A DNA stretch of 64,000 nucleotides from an uncultured Clostridia bacterium (GTDB lineage: Bacteria > Bacillota > Clostridia > TANB77 > CAG-508): assembly GCA_948875265.1 (NCBI GenBank), contig CAQRYF010000002.1, forward strand, positions 1 to 64,000. Direction: 5' to 3'. A program made the translations under genes and the position numbers. Shown one piece after another: positions 27,189 to 37,230 of this stretch. The notes under the pieces were generated by a model. That model was not told the DNA's origin, did no database searches, and was given only the letters and a program-made list of their open reading frames with translations. Position 1 is the stretch's first letter, and every line of letters begins with the position of its first letter.

Positions 27189-27527
27189 TTATACTTTCTT
27201 CCAGAACCAATCTAAACTGTTATCAATACTTTTTTTACCACTTGCTTTTGCTTCTATATCATCTACCCATAAATATGAGAAAAATGTTATAAATACAAAT
27301 ATAAAGTCTATTACAATACATCTAGATAATGTTGATATCATATATCTAAACTCTTCTGATAATGTAGCTATTTGTGCAACATGTATTACTAATAATACTA
27401 AATAAGCAAATAAAGTAATTGCTCCTATATAGCTTTTTTTAATTTCTTGTGATAAGAATATTAATAATACTGTAGCTACTAACATTAATAATAAAGTTAA
27501 TGGATTTGATATATCAAAAATAAACAT
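27189..27527 (-). CDS. Small integral membrane protein
   Basis: A 112-residue protein with three or four hydrophobic segments (about 9-26, 32-52, 70-90) and a soluble C-terminus ending DWFWKKV. No signature is recognised. GGGGGA lies before the ATG. It lies between spoIIP and glmM with a terminator after it. The gap to glmM is 125 bases of AT-rich sequence, so it may be a single-gene unit. Confidence 0.6.
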   Translation of the reverse strand: MFIFDISNPLTLLLMLVATVLLIFLSQEIKKSYIGAITLFAYLVLLVIHVAQIATLSEEFRYMISTLSRCIVIDFIFVFITFFSYLWVDDIEAKASGKKSIDNSLDWFWKKV

Positions 27528-27652
27528 TTTAATTCCCCCATTTTTCTTTCGTTATTTTATAATTATATAGTATCATTATTATGTATTTAAATCAATTATT
27601 TTTATATTGTTTTTTTATTACAATTTCGTTACATTTTTGTAATATAATTAAT

Positions 27653-29017
27653 TTAAACTAACTTTTTTTCTATTAATTTTGCTATTTCTTTTGCTTTTTT
27701 TGTTATATATTCTTGATCTTCTCCTTCAATCATAACCCTTACTAATGGTTCTGTTCCAGATGGTCTAATTAATACTCTACCATTTCCCGCAAATTCTTTT
27801 TCTAATTTCTCAATTGCTAATTTTATTTCTTCATCTTTTTCATAATCATATTTTTTGTCTGAGTTTACTTTTGCATTTATTAATATTTGAGGATATAGTC
27901 TTACCAAATCTCCTAATTCAGAAGCTTTTTTATTTTCTTCTAGGATAGATTTTATTAGCATTAAAGAAGTCAGTATTCCATCTCCTGTTGGATTATAATC
28001 TAATAGGATCACATGTCCTGATTGTTCTCCTCCTAAGTTGAAACCTTCTTTTAACATTTCTTCTAAAACATATCTATCTCCAACTTTTGTTTGTAATAAC
28101 TCTAATCCATTATCTCTTGCATATTTGTTAAGTCCTAAGTTACTCATAACAGTTGCAACTATAGTATCTTTGTTTAATTTTCCTTTTTTTCTTAAATTTT
28201 GAGATATAATAGCTAATAATTTGTCACCATCAATTTCATTTCCTTTTTCATCAATAGCTAAACATCTATCTCCATCTCCATCATAGGCAATACCTAAACT
28301 TAATTTATTGTCAACAACAAATTTCTTTAGTCCTTCTAGATGTGTTGAACCACAGTTATGATTGATGTTTATTCCATCTGGACTATTGTTTATAATTTTA
28401 TATTTAATTCCTAAAGCTTTAAAAACTTTTTCAGCAACTACAGATGTTGCTCCATTTGCAGTATCTATACCTACAATAAAGTCTTCTCTTATAACTTCAC
28501 TAATTGCATCATCAAAATTCTTTCTAAAGAAGTATACATATTCATCTATTAAATCAAGACAATATTCTGAAACACCTATTTTATCATTTACTGCCGTTAA
28601 TTCTTCTAATTTTCCAGATTCCATAACTTCTTCTATTTCTTCTTCTAAAGTATCTGGAATTTTCATTCCTTTATTACTAAAATATTTAATTCCGTTAAAT
28701 TCATATGTATTATGTGATGCAGAAATCACAACACTTGCATCAGCATTTAATTTTCTAGTTAAATATGCAACTGCTGGAGTTGGTAATACTCCCAACAATT
28801 TTACATTTGCACCATAACTTAAGAAACCTGCAACCATAGCACTTTCAATTAAAGTTCCAGAAATACGTGTATCTCTACCTATCAAAATTGTAGGTGTATG
28901 ATCTGTATGTTTAGATAATACATATGCACCTGCCTTTGCTACTTTATACACTAATTCTGGTGTTAACTCAGTATTTGCTATTCTTCTAATTCCATCTGTT
29001 CCAAAATATTTTCTCAT
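27653..29017 (-). CDS. glmM: Phosphoglucosamine mutase
   Basis: A 454-residue alpha-D-phosphohexomutase converting glucosamine-6-phosphate to glucosamine-1-phosphate, on the way to UDP-GlcNAc. It opens MRKYFGTDGIRRIAN, the GlmM signature. The phosphoserine is Ser101 in SASHN, the metal loop is DGDGDRC, the sugar loop is GGEQSGHVI, and the phosphate loop is RPSGTEPLVRVM. It supplies cell-wall and polysaccharide precursors, fitting its place next to the exopolysaccharide cluster. Confidence 0.97.
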   Translation of the reverse strand: MRKYFGTDGIRRIANTELTPELVYKVAKAGAYVLSKHTDHTPTILIGRDTRISGTLIESAMVAGFLSYGANVKLLGVLPTPAVAYLTRKLNADASVVISASHNTYEFNGIKYFSNKGMKIPDTLEEEIEEVMESGKLEELTAVNDKIGVSEYCLDLIDEYVYFFRKNFDDAISEVIREDFIVGIDTANGATSVVAEKVFKALGIKYKIINNSPDGININHNCGSTHLEGLKKFVVDNKLSLGIAYDGDGDRCLAIDEKGNEIDGDKLLAIISQNLRKKGKLNKDTIVATVMSNLGLNKYARDNGLELLQTKVGDRYVLEEMLKEGFNLGGEQSGHVILLDYNPTGDGILTSLMLIKSILEENKKASELGDLVRLYPQILINAKVNSDKKYDYEKDEEIKLAIEKLEKEFAGNGRVLIRPSGTEPLVRVMIEGEDQEYITKKAKEIAKLIEKKLV

Positions 29018-29056
29018 AATATAACTTCCTTCCTTTTAACAATTCATTCAAATATT

Positions 29057-29875
29057 TTATTTCTTTAAAAATCCTTTTATAATATCACTAAATGAATCGC
29101 CTTTTGCCATCATCATTTTTTCTTTAAATGTTAGTTCTATTTTATGTGGTTCTTCAATATCTATTCTCTTATTTCCTAATACTAATTTTGGATTTATCGT
29201 TGTTAATTCTTTTAATTTGTCTTCTCCAATTAATTCATTCAATTCTGATAATATTTGTGGTATTTTAGGGTATATTGTATTTTGTCTATGTACATCTGAA
29301 CCAAGAAAATGTATCATATTATTTTCGAAGAATTTTTTTACTATTATTTGTGCTTTTTCTCCATATTGCCCTATTATACTTCCATAATTCGCTTGCATTA
29401 ATACGCCTTTTTCTATTAAATCATATATTAATTCTGGTTCTTTTTGTACAAAACTATATCTTTCCGGATGAGCTAATATTGGAACTATTTTGTATTGTTG
29501 CATTTCATAGATAACATCATATAAATTAAGAGGTTCAGCATTTAATGGCATTTCAAATAATACATAACTTGTATCATTTATTGTAGATGCTTTCCCTTCT
29601 TCTAACAATTTTATCATATTTTCTGACATATATATTTCATTACCTAAATATAGATTTACATCTATATTTTTTGCTTGTAAATTTTCATATATAGCATTTA
29701 CCCAAACTTCTCTTTCAGGTGTATTTGTTTCATAATAACCTTCCATATAGTGCGAAGTGGAAACAATAGCTTCAAAACCTACCTCTTTTGCTTCTTTAAT
29801 TAAATTAAATGTCTCTTCTATACTTCTTGATCCATCATCTATATTAGGTAATATATGTGTGTGAATGTCTATCAT
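29057..29875 (-). CDS. CpsB/CapC-type tyrosine-protein phosphatase (PHP fold)
   Basis: A 272-residue PHP-fold phosphatase. The metal motifs are visible: DIHTHILPNIDDGS at the N-terminus, STSHYMEG near 40, ILAHPERY near 138, and GSDVHRQN near 195. In Gram-positive capsule systems this manganese-dependent enzyme removes phosphate from tyrosines of the CpsD kinase, resetting chain-length control. The kinase and its membrane activator are the next two genes upstream, the normal CpsB-CpsC-CpsD set. Confidence 0.92.
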   Translation of the reverse strand: MIDIHTHILPNIDDGSRSIEETFNLIKEAKEVGFEAIVSTSHYMEGYYETNTPEREVWVNAIYENLQAKNIDVNLYLGNEIYMSENMIKLLEEGKASTINDTSYVLFEMPLNAEPLNLYDVIYEMQQYKIVPILAHPERYSFVQKEPELIYDLIEKGVLMQANYGSIIGQYGEKAQIIVKKFFENNMIHFLGSDVHRQNTIYPKIPQILSELNELIGEDKLKELTTINPKLVLGNKRIDIEEPHKIELTFKEKMMMAKGDSFSDIIKGFLKK

Positions 29876-29903
29876 TTTGTTCTACTCCTTTTTGCTTCTT
29901 CTA

Positions 29904-30908
29904 TTATTTTAGTTTTTTCTTTTCTTCATCTAAATATTGGTTTATTTGTTTTAATATATCATTTGTTTTTTCTATTGATATTTCATCTCTACCATCAACT
30001 TTTAAATCATTTTGTAATGCTCTTGGCATTTCATTAGGTTTATTTTCTGTTTTTGTTAAATTTGGTCTTTGCATAGTTTTTACTGTATTAGGTCTATTAA
30101 TTGCTGGTTTTCTATTTACATTTGATGTATTTTTAGTATTCATCATAGAAGATGCTCTATTATATCCATTTTTATTTGATTTCTTTGTTTGTGTTCTCAT
30201 TTTGCTTGTAGAAGTTGAACCGTAATAATAACTTTGTTCATATTTTTTAGCAGATACAGGCATTTTATTTACTACAACACCTGCTATTTTTCCTCCAACA
30301 TTTTGTATATTATTAATAATTCTCTTTAAGTCTTCTTTTTTTGTTTGTTTACTTGCTGTTACAATTAATGTAGAATCTACTAATCTTGTAAGGATTAATG
30401 AGTCTGTTACTAATTGGCTTGGTGTTCCATCTATAATTATAATATCACATAATTCTTTTAATTGTTCTAACAAATCCACCATTTGTGGGGCAATTAATAG
30501 TTCAGATGGATTTGGTGGTATATTTCCTGCTGATATTAAATATAAATTTTCAACATCTGTTTCTTGTATGTAATTTGCTAAATCTTCTGATGATTCTTCA
30601 TCTGCATTTACATCTACACCAGATAAATAATTAGAAAGTCCTGGTCTTGGAGAAACTCCAAATATTGAATATTGTCTTCCTTTTCTCATATCAGCATCTA
30701 TTAAAACAACTTTTTTACCAGCTTGTGCAAATGTTACTGCTAAATTTGATGAAACCCAACTTTTCCCTTCACCTGGAAGTGTAGATGTAACTAATATTGT
30801 TCTTAATTTCCCTTTTGTATTCATAAATTGTATATTTGTTCTTAAAGTTCTAAAAACTTCTGAAATTGGAGATTTCGGATCTTGGTGTACTATTACTTCT
30901 CTTCTCAT
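29904..30908 (-). CDS. CpsD/CapB-family tyrosine-protein kinase
   Basis: A 334-residue bacterial tyrosine kinase (BY-kinase). Walker A is STLPGEGKSW (near 43-52), Walker A' is VVLIDADMRKG, and IIIIDGTPS supplies Walker B. After the kinase domain (to about 225) the tail holds a tyrosine cluster (SYYYG) and a long basic, Asn-rich region, ending in DDILKQINQYLDEEKKKLK-like helix. The autophosphorylated tyrosines probably lie in the cluster. It needs the Wzz-like activator; the two genes overlap by a base. Confidence 0.92.
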   Translation of the reverse strand: MRREVIVHQDPKSPISEVFRTLRTNIQFMNTKGKLRTILVTSTLPGEGKSWVSSNLAVTFAQAGKKVVLIDADMRKGRQYSIFGVSPRPGLSNYLSGVDVNADEESSEDLANYIQETDVENLYLISAGNIPPNPSELLIAPQMVDLLEQLKELCDIIIIDGTPSQLVTDSLILTRLVDSTLIVTASKQTKKEDLKRIINNIQNVGGKIAGVVVNKMPVSAKKYEQSYYYGSTSTSKMRTQTKKSNKNGYNRASSMMNTKNTSNVNRKPAINRPNTVKTMQRPNLTKTENKPNEMPRALQNDLKVDGRDEISIEKTNDILKQINQYLDEEKKKLK

Positions 30909-31621
30909 TATTTTCTACCTCCTCTTCCTTTTACCTTTTGTGGCTCTGCATCATATATTGGAATAGATGCTAATACTGGTAATTTAAATTCTTTTTCTAC
31001 TTCTTCTGCTGTTTTTACAGTTGTATCAAGCATATTGGCTACTAATACGTATCCTGCTGCAACTACTAGTCCAACAAATGCAAATATTACAATATCCTTT
31101 TTATGATTTATATTAGATGGTGTATTTGAAATTTCCGCTTCATCTACAACTTGTACATTGTCTATATTATAAATTTCTTTTACTTTTCCTGTGAATACTT
31201 TTGCTATTTCGTTTGCTATTTTAGAAGCATATGTTGGATTTTCGTTTGTAACTGTTATTTCTATTAATTCTGTATCTTTTACAGAACTTACCTTTACATT
31301 GTTTCTTAATGAACTTTCATTAACTTCTATATTTAAATTTGATATAACTTGTCTTAATACATTTTTACTTTTTACAAGTTCACTATATGTAGATACTAGC
31401 TTTGAATTTACAGTTATATCTGTTGCTGTTATCGTATTAGCTGTAGTTTGATTATTACTAGATGATGCTAATACTAATGTTGTTGATGAACTATATTTAG
31501 GTGTTGTAAAACCTATTGTGTATATTATTCCAATAGCAATAAAAATTAATATAATTAGTATTATTTGTACTTTTTTATTCCAAAATATATTAAACAGTTC
31601 TTTTAAATCTAATTCTTCCAT
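30908..31621 (-). CDS. Wzz/CpsC-type chain-length determinant
   Basis: A 237-residue polysaccharide co-polymerase. It has a short cytoplasmic start, a first membrane segment (about 18-36, IILIILIFIAIGIIYTIGF), an extracytoplasmic Wzz domain, and a second segment (about 178-196) followed by a short tail. The proline-rich SNTPSNINHKK before the second segment is typical. It activates the CpsD kinase and sets polymer length. GGGGGA precedes the ATG. The last base of the stop is shared with cpsD. Confidence 0.92.
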   Translation of the reverse strand: MEELDLKELFNIFWNKKVQIILIILIFIAIGIIYTIGFTTPKYSSSTTLVLASSSNNQTTANTITATDITVNSKLVSTYSELVKSKNVLRQVISNLNIEVNESSLRNNVKVSSVKDTELIEITVTNENPTYASKIANEIAKVFTGKVKEIYNIDNVQVVDEAEISNTPSNINHKKDIVIFAFVGLVVAAGYVLVANMLDTTVKTAEEVEKEFKLPVLASIPIYDAEPQKVKGRGGRK

Positions 31622-31741
31622 ATTTCCCCCTTATTTGTTTTTCCTTCTTTTGTATTTTTATACTTTTACATTATACATTTAAGTTTGTTTTTTTGCAATA
31701 TATTTAGCTAAAGTCAATATTTTTTATTTAACCTATTTTAT

Positions 31742-32911
31742 TTAATCATCTCTGCTATATAAATCCCTTGTATATACTTTATTTTTAATACTTTTTAATT
31801 CTTCTTCCATTCTATTTGCTATAATAATATCTGATTTTTTAGCAAATTCTTCAAAAACATTTATAATTTTACATTCATTAAATTCTTTTTCTTTTAAAGT
31901 AGGCTCATATATTATTATTTCAACACCTTCTTCTTTTAATCTCTCAATTATTTCTTGAATAGCACTTGCCCTAAAATTATCTGAATCTTTTTTCATCGTT
32001 AATCTATATATTCCAACTACTTCTGGATTTTTTTGCATTATCATTTCAGTTATATGTCCTTTTCTTGTTCTGTTCGCTCTTACTATTGCTCTTATTATAT
32101 TTTGAGGAACGTTATTAAAGTTAGCAAGTAATTGTTTTGTATCTTTAGGCAAACAATACCCTCCATATCCAAAAGACGGATTATTATAATGAGTACCTAT
32201 TCTTGGATCTAAACACACTCCTTCTATTATATCTTTTGTATTTAGACCTTTTATTTCTGCATATGTATCAAGTTCATTAAAGTAAGCTACTCTTAATGCC
32301 AAATAAGTATTGGCAAACAATTTAACTGCTTCTGCTTCTGTACTATTCATAAATTTTACAACAATATCCTCTTTTATAGCGCCTTGTTTTAAAAGTTCTG
32401 CAAATCTTTCTGCTCTTTTACTTTTTTCTCCTACTATAATTCTTGATGGATATAAATTATCATATAATGCTTTTCCTTCTCTTAAAAATTCAGGTGAAAA
32501 CATAATATTATCTATATTATATTTTTTCTTCATGTTCTCTATAAATCCAACTGGTATTGTTGATTTTACAACCATTGTAGTATCTATATTCATACTTGTT
32601 ACTTTTTGAATTATATCTTCCACACTTGATGTATCAAAAAAGTTCTTTTCGTCATCATAATTTGTTGGAGTACTTATTATTATATATTCTGCTCCTTGAA
32701 ATGCTTGTCTATAATCTAATGTCGCCTTCAAATTTAACTGTTTAGTTTTCAAAAATTTTTCAATTTCATCATCTTTTATTGGTGAAATTTTATTATTTAT
32801 CATTTCTACTTTCTCTGGGATTATATCTAATGCAACAACTTCATTATGTTGTGCTAATAATGTTGCTATTGATAAACCCACATAACCAGTTCCTGCAACT
32901 GCTATTTTCAT
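31742..32911 (-). CDS. ugd: UDP-glucose 6-dehydrogenase family protein
   Basis: A 389-residue nucleotide-sugar dehydrogenase starting [14 protein letters not shown] (NAD motif). It has [33 protein letters not shown], and the catalytic cysteine in [14 protein letters not shown]. Length and motifs fit UDP-glucose dehydrogenase, which makes UDP-glucuronate for the polymer. UDP-ManNAc dehydrogenases are relatives and cannot be fully excluded. ATG at 32911 was chosen because GGAGGAAG precedes it. Confidence 0.9.
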   Translation of the reverse strand: MKIAVAGTGYVGLSIATLLAQHNEVVALDIIPEKVEMINNKISPIKDDEIEKFLKTKQLNLKATLDYRQAFQGAEYIIISTPTNYDDEKNFFDTSSVEDIIQKVTSMNIDTTMVVKSTIPVGFIENMKKKYNIDNIMFSPEFLREGKALYDNLYPSRIIVGEKSKRAERFAELLKQGAIKEDIVVKFMNSTEAEAVKLFANTYLALRVAYFNELDTYAEIKGLNTKDIIEGVCLDPRIGTHYNNPSFGYGGYCLPKDTKQLLANFNNVPQNIIRAIVRANRTRKGHITEMIMQKNPEVVGIYRLTMKKDSDNFRASAIQEIIERLKEEGVEIIIYEPTLKEKEFNECKIINVFEEFAKKSDIIIANRMEEELKSIKNKVYTRDLYSRDD

Positions 32912-32924
32912 TTTTATCTTCCTC

Positions 32925-33408
32925 CTAATTCCATTCTTTAAATTCATTTTCTTTTTTTTGATTATGTTTTATAATTCTTGGTTTATTCATTACTACTGTA
33001 CTATTATTTGGAATATTCTCCACTATAATACAATTTGCTCCTATTCTAACATTATTTCCAATTTTTATATTTCCTATTATTTTTGCACCTGCACCGTATA
33101 TATACGTTTTCTCCTATATCGGGCGCGCCATAATTTTTACTATCTTTTAGTGTATTACTTCCAATTGTAACTTGATGAAATATAGTACATCCTTTTCCTA
33201 TACTAGCACCCTTTGATATATAAATACCAGACAATCCATGTGGTGCGATAAATTCATTTACTTTTTTGTTAATTGGTATTCCTGCATTTAACTTTCGATT
33301 AATGCTTTTACACAAAACCAAATAAAAATAATAAAGGATTTTTATCTTCTTTTCATATTTTAAACATTTATTTCGATATTTCCAAAACTTCTTTGTTCTA
33401 TCAAACAT
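32925..33408 (-). CDS. Serine O-acetyltransferase-like hexapeptide protein, interrupted by an in-frame CGG (+1 shift needed)
   Basis: A 160-residue acetyltransferase with a helical start and a left-handed beta helix built of hexapeptide repeats. It has [21 protein letters not shown] and [10 protein letters not shown], as in small serine acetyltransferase-like enzymes of polysaccharide loci. The zero frame breaks at CGG (33096-33094) and stops 14 codons later. Skipping the C reads [19 protein letters not shown], a perfect continuation of the repeats, ending in TAG at 32925. It probably O-acetylates the repeat unit. It lies between ugd and the flippase gene, which it overlaps by 8 bases. Confidence 0.82.
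33094..33096 (-). other. CGG +1 recoding site 3 (acetyltransferase)
   Basis: In-frame ATA CGG TGC. Skipping the C gives ATA GGT GCA (Ile-Gly-Ala), required by the hexapeptide repeat register. Zero-frame reading gives an Arg/Lys-rich, non-family tail and an early TAA. Confidence 0.75.
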
Positions 33409-34834
33409 TTTTATTTCCTTCTTTCATTTTTATTCTTCCTACTAAATTAGCAATATATTTTATGTTGAATAATAAATATATTATTCCTCCTAACAAAATT
33501 TGTAATATAATAATTGTTATTTCACTTACTTCTAAATATTTTACTGGATATATTAATATCATCATAAAAATCGCCTTAATCAAAAACGGACACACCTTTT
33601 TTATATTTTTCCATAAACTAATCTCTTTTATTATTGTAATAGATTGATATAGCATAACTGTTACTTCTGCAATAACTGTTGCTATACAAGCTCCTATTGC
33701 TTGAAATCTTGGTATCAATATAAGATTAATTATAAAATTTACAACTGCTCCTAATATAACAGATACTATATAAATGTTATCTTTTTCTTTTGGAATTAAA
33801 TATTGCGTCCTAATGACATTTCCCCAACTCACAAACAATGAGCTAATTGATAAAATCTGTAGTAAAATAGTTGTCCTTTTAAAATTTTCTCCTAAATAAA
33901 TCGGAACGAAAGTTTCAGCTACTGTCATAATCCCAAAGCATAGTGCACAAGATAAAAACATAATAAATTCTAATGACTTATTAATATTATTAACAAATTT
34001 GCCATTTTCATTTTGTTCAGCCATATTTGACATTCTTGGCAACATTACAGTTCCAAAAGCCGATATGATTAATACTTGTATATAGTTTATTTTTTCAGCA
34101 TATTCGTAAAATCCTAATTCAGTAATATTGCTAAGAGCTTCTATCATTATTTTATCCATCATTGTGTATATACTAACTGCTATGACAGCCACAAATAATT
34201 TTAAATTAGGTAAAAAGTGTATTTTTATTTCATCTTTTTTTGGAATATAAAAATCAATCTGTTTTCTTAACTTAATCCACAATATCATATTTCCGACTAA
34301 GTAGCTTAAAGCCATAATTAATGTATAAACCCAAATATCATTTTTTGTTTTTACAAAATAAAAAATTAATAAAATAGTAAATATTTTAGTTATAATATTT
34401 CTTATTAATATTTTCTTGAAATCTTCCATTCCAGAAAAATACCATGATATATCTAATATTGAAGAAAACACATAGATTAATTGTATATAAAAATAAATTT
34501 TATATGTTTCATTGGCTACAAAATTAGTATAGAGTATATAGACAATTATTGCTGCTATGGTTGTTATTACTTGCATACAATATAGTGAACAAAATAATTT
34601 ACTTCTTTTTTCTTTATTTTCTTGTACTTTTGCTATATTTCTAATTCCATAATTTTTCATTCCTAACATTGCAAATAATACAAAATATTGTGCAATAGTG
34701 TATGTGTATGAATATATTCCAGTTCCCTCTGCTCCTATCGTTCTTGAAAGGTATGGTAATAATATAAGAGGAATGATCATAATTAATATTTGATATGATA
34801 AATTGTAAATGTAATTTTTAATTAGTTTATTCAT
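33401..34834 (-). CDS. Polysaccharide flippase (Wzx-like, MOP superfamily)
   Basis: A 477-residue polytopic membrane protein with 12 or more hydrophobic segments. It starts NYIYNLSYQILIMIIPLILLPYLSR and has IGAEGTGIYSYTYTIAQYF, typical of the polysaccharide biosynthesis (RfbX/Wzx) family. It should flip the lipid-linked repeat unit across the membrane. It overlaps the acetyltransferase and the upstream glycosyltransferase gene by 8 bases each, so the cluster is tightly coupled in translation. Confidence 0.9.
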   Translation of the reverse strand: MNKLIKNYIYNLSYQILIMIIPLILLPYLSRTIGAEGTGIYSYTYTIAQYFVLFAMLGMKNYGIRNIAKVQENKEKRSKLFCSLYCMQVITTIAAIIVYILYTNFVANETYKIYFYIQLIYVFSSILDISWYFSGMEDFKKILIRNIITKIFTILLIFYFVKTKNDIWVYTLIMALSYLVGNMILWIKLRKQIDFYIPKKDEIKIHFLPNLKLFVAVIAVSIYTMMDKIMIEALSNITELGFYEYAEKINYIQVLIISAFGTVMLPRMSNMAEQNENGKFVNNINKSLEFIMFLSCALCFGIMTVAETFVPIYLGENFKRTTILLQILSISSLFVSWGNVIRTQYLIPKEKDNIYIVSVILGAVVNFIINLILIPRFQAIGACIATVIAEVTVMLYQSITIIKEISLWKNIKKVCPFLIKAIFMMILIYPVKYLEVSEITIIILQILLGGIIYLLFNIKYIANLVGRIKMKEGNKNV

Positions 34835-36044
34835 CTTTCTCTCCTATACCTATTTCTTCTATAATCTCTTCATAATAGTGTTCGACTGTATAATTTCTAG
34901 AGTTTTCTATTCCTGCTTTTGACATATTTTCTTTTAATTTTGAATCTCTTAAAACTTTCAAAATCTCTTTAGCCAGATTTTCACTAAAATCTTGCCCCCT
35001 TTTTACTATAATAGCACTATTTTGTGTAACATATTCTTTAATCCCTCCTGCATCACTTATAATAAGTGGTGTTCCTGCTGCCTGTGCTTCAATTGCTACC
35101 CTACCTGCTGGTTCTTCCCATATAGACGGAAAAACAATAACATTAGCCACTTTGTCCCATATTGGTATCTCATTATATTGTACAAATCCTATGAATTCAA
35201 CTTTATCGCCCAATTTTCTTGATATTTCCATTATTTCTTTTTGAAAAGCATCTTTTGTATTTTGACTAAACCATTTACTTCCTATCACATATAATTTCCA
35301 ATTCATGTCGCTTGGTAATTTTTCAATTGAATATAGTAATTCTTTAATCCCTTTTTGTGGAACCATTCTTCCACTAAATAAAATAATTTGATTTTTGGAA
35401 TTTATATTATATTTCTTCATTAATTGTTCTTTTTCTTGTTTTGTCACATTATAAAAACGTTCTACTTCTAAGCAATTTTTATTAATAAAGATCTTAGTCT
35501 GTTTCGCTTCCTCTATTGTTAAAACACATTTCTTTATATATTCACTATTAGTTATAATTCTATCACATGCATTCACAATTTGTCTGTTATGATAAATATC
35601 TTTATTTAAGAAATCATTATGCAATTGTAAACAAATTCTTGCTTTTGTTGCTTTAGATATAGGAACTACTAAATCTACTGCATTTTTAATTAATATTGCT
35701 TCATATTTTTCTTTCCTTAATATCGTTTGAATATATTTGGCATACCCTCTTCTGGTATTTATCTTAAATTTTATATTTAATTTTCTAAAGATATAATTTA
35801 AACTTCTTATTATAAAGTTCCTTATTTCTTCAATCTTATTTTCTTTATAATAATAAAAATCAGTTTCTTTATATTTCTTGCTTTTTTCTTCTGCTAATTT
35901 ATCATAATATGAAAAAATATCTATATGAACTTTTTTCTTTTTTTCATTTTCATCTATGATTTGTTGTATTCCAGTTTCTACAGCGCCTCCTTTAATTGCT
36001 GGAATCGGTAAATTTGTTGGTGATATTATTGCTAGCTTTTTCAT
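34827..36044 (-). CDS. Glycosyltransferase family 4
   Basis: A 405-residue GT-B enzyme. The N-terminal Rossmann domain starts KLAIISPTNLPIPAIKGGAVE, with the glycine loop for acceptor binding. The C-terminal domain has ILFSGRMVPQKGI and the GT4 signature PSIWEEPAGRVAIEAQAAG TPLI, with the EX7E pair. It should add a sugar to the lipid-linked repeat unit on the cytoplasmic face. Its start lies 53 bases inside the polymerase gene. Confidence 0.9.
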   Translation of the reverse strand: MKKLAIISPTNLPIPAIKGGAVETGIQQIIDENEKKKKVHIDIFSYYDKLAEEKSKKYKETDFYYYKENKIEEIRNFIIRSLNYIFRKLNIKFKINTRRGYAKYIQTILRKEKYEAILIKNAVDLVVPISKATKARICLQLHNDFLNKDIYHNRQIVNACDRIITNSEYIKKCVLTIEEAKQTKIFINKNCLEVERFYNVTKQEKEQLMKKYNINSKNQIILFSGRMVPQKGIKELLYSIEKLPSDMNWKLYVIGSKWFSQNTKDAFQKEIMEISRKLGDKVEFIGFVQYNEIPIWDKVANVIVFPSIWEEPAGRVAIEAQAAGTPLIISDAGGIKEYVTQNSAIIVKRGQDFSENLAKEILKVLRDSKLKENMSKAGIENSRNYTVEHYYEEIIEEIGIGEKDE

Positions 36045-37212
36045 TTTTTTTCCTCCTATAAACTATATTTATGCTTAATCCCAGCCATAAGAAAAATAAT
36101 GAACTTCTCAAATAACTTGAGCTTACCATAAGTCTTATTATTTCTGTTGAAAATATAATAATTAATAATTCTCTTTCTATCGTATTTGACTTTATTAATG
36201 ATTTTATTAACAAATATAATAAATAGAAAAGAATTATACTTCCTATAACATAACCATATTGAACCATTATCTCAATAATGAAATTATGAGGATAAGCACT
36301 TCCCATATCTTTTTGCATTACTAATTCATTAATTTTTATTCTTTCTACCCCTATTCCTGTTCCTATTAAAGGTTGTTCTTTCAATTGCTCTATTGCTACA
36401 TCTTGTATTTTTCCTCTTCCTGTATCATCAACAATGGATCCATCTCTTATTTTATATAAAGTTCTACTATTTATATCATAATGATGACATATTTGAATTA
36501 AACTGGTCAAAATACTATTATAATTATAAAATACTAAAAATGTTGCAAGTATCAATATAATAATGATTAGCTTATTTTTCTTAAAATTACTCATTAAATA
36601 TAAAATAATATAAGATGCTATACATAATAGTGGACCTCTTGAACCTATTCCCAATATAATAAAAACTGAAATTATAGCACTTAGTAAATATTTTATACTT
36701 TTTTCTTTCAAGAAAAAATAAATAGATATTATAGTAATTGGTAAAATCGAATACGAAATTTCCATATTTCCAGACATTGTTCTTCCTGTACTATAACAAT
36801 AAACAATCAATAAAATATTAGAAAACCATGATAAGACAAAGATCTTCTTAAATCCTTGCAAAATGATATTAAAGTCATTTACATATATTCCTACTATAAA
36901 CCATGGAAATGCACAACATAGTAACATAAATACCATACCTGACCAATTATATATATAGTCTATATATCCCAGAAAACTATAAACCAAAAACACCCCAAAA
37001 AATAAAATAATAGTCCAAATTGCTTTTTTCTTAAATTTATTGAAATATTTTACTCCTACTAAAAAGAAAACAGCAATTATAATTGCAAATATATAGTGAC
37101 TTTTTGTCCCTAATATTAAATTTAAAATATAGTAAATTGGTATAAACATAATATAAAAATTGATAAACCTTGATAAGTATCTATCTTTTTTCAATTCAAA
37201 CTCTTCCTTCAT
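35992..37212 (-). CDS. O-antigen/EPS polymerase (Wzy-like)
   Basis: A 406-residue membrane protein with about 11 hydrophobic segments and one larger external loop (about 240-310) containing the GTGIGVERIKI and YPHNFIIEIMVQYGY block, as in the O-antigen ligase/polymerase (Wzy_C) family. It should link flipped repeat units outside the membrane. Together with the Wzx-like and Wzz-like genes it makes the cluster a Wzx/Wzy-dependent system. Its 3' end overlaps the next gene by 53 bases. Confidence 0.85.
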   Translation of the reverse strand: MKEEFELKKDRYLSRFINFYIMFIPIYYILNLILGTKSHYIFAIIIAVFFLVGVKYFNKFKKKAIWTIILFFGVFLVYSFLGYIDYIYNWSGMVFMLLCCAFPWFIVGIYVNDFNIILQGFKKIFVLSWFSNILLIVYCYSTGRTMSGNMEISYSILPITIISIYFFLKEKSIKYLLSAIISVFIILGIGSRGPLLCIASYIILYLMSNFKKNKLIIIILILATFLVFYNYNSILTSLIQICHHYDINSRTLYKIRDGSIVDDTGRGKIQDVAIEQLKEQPLIGTGIGVERIKINELVMQKDMGSAYPHNFIIEIMVQYGYVIGSIILFYLLYLLIKSLIKSNTIERELLIIIFSTEIIRLMVSSSYLRSSLFFLWLGLSINIVYRRKKNEKASNNITNKFTDSSN

Positions 37213-37230
37213 TAATCTCCCCTATATCTT

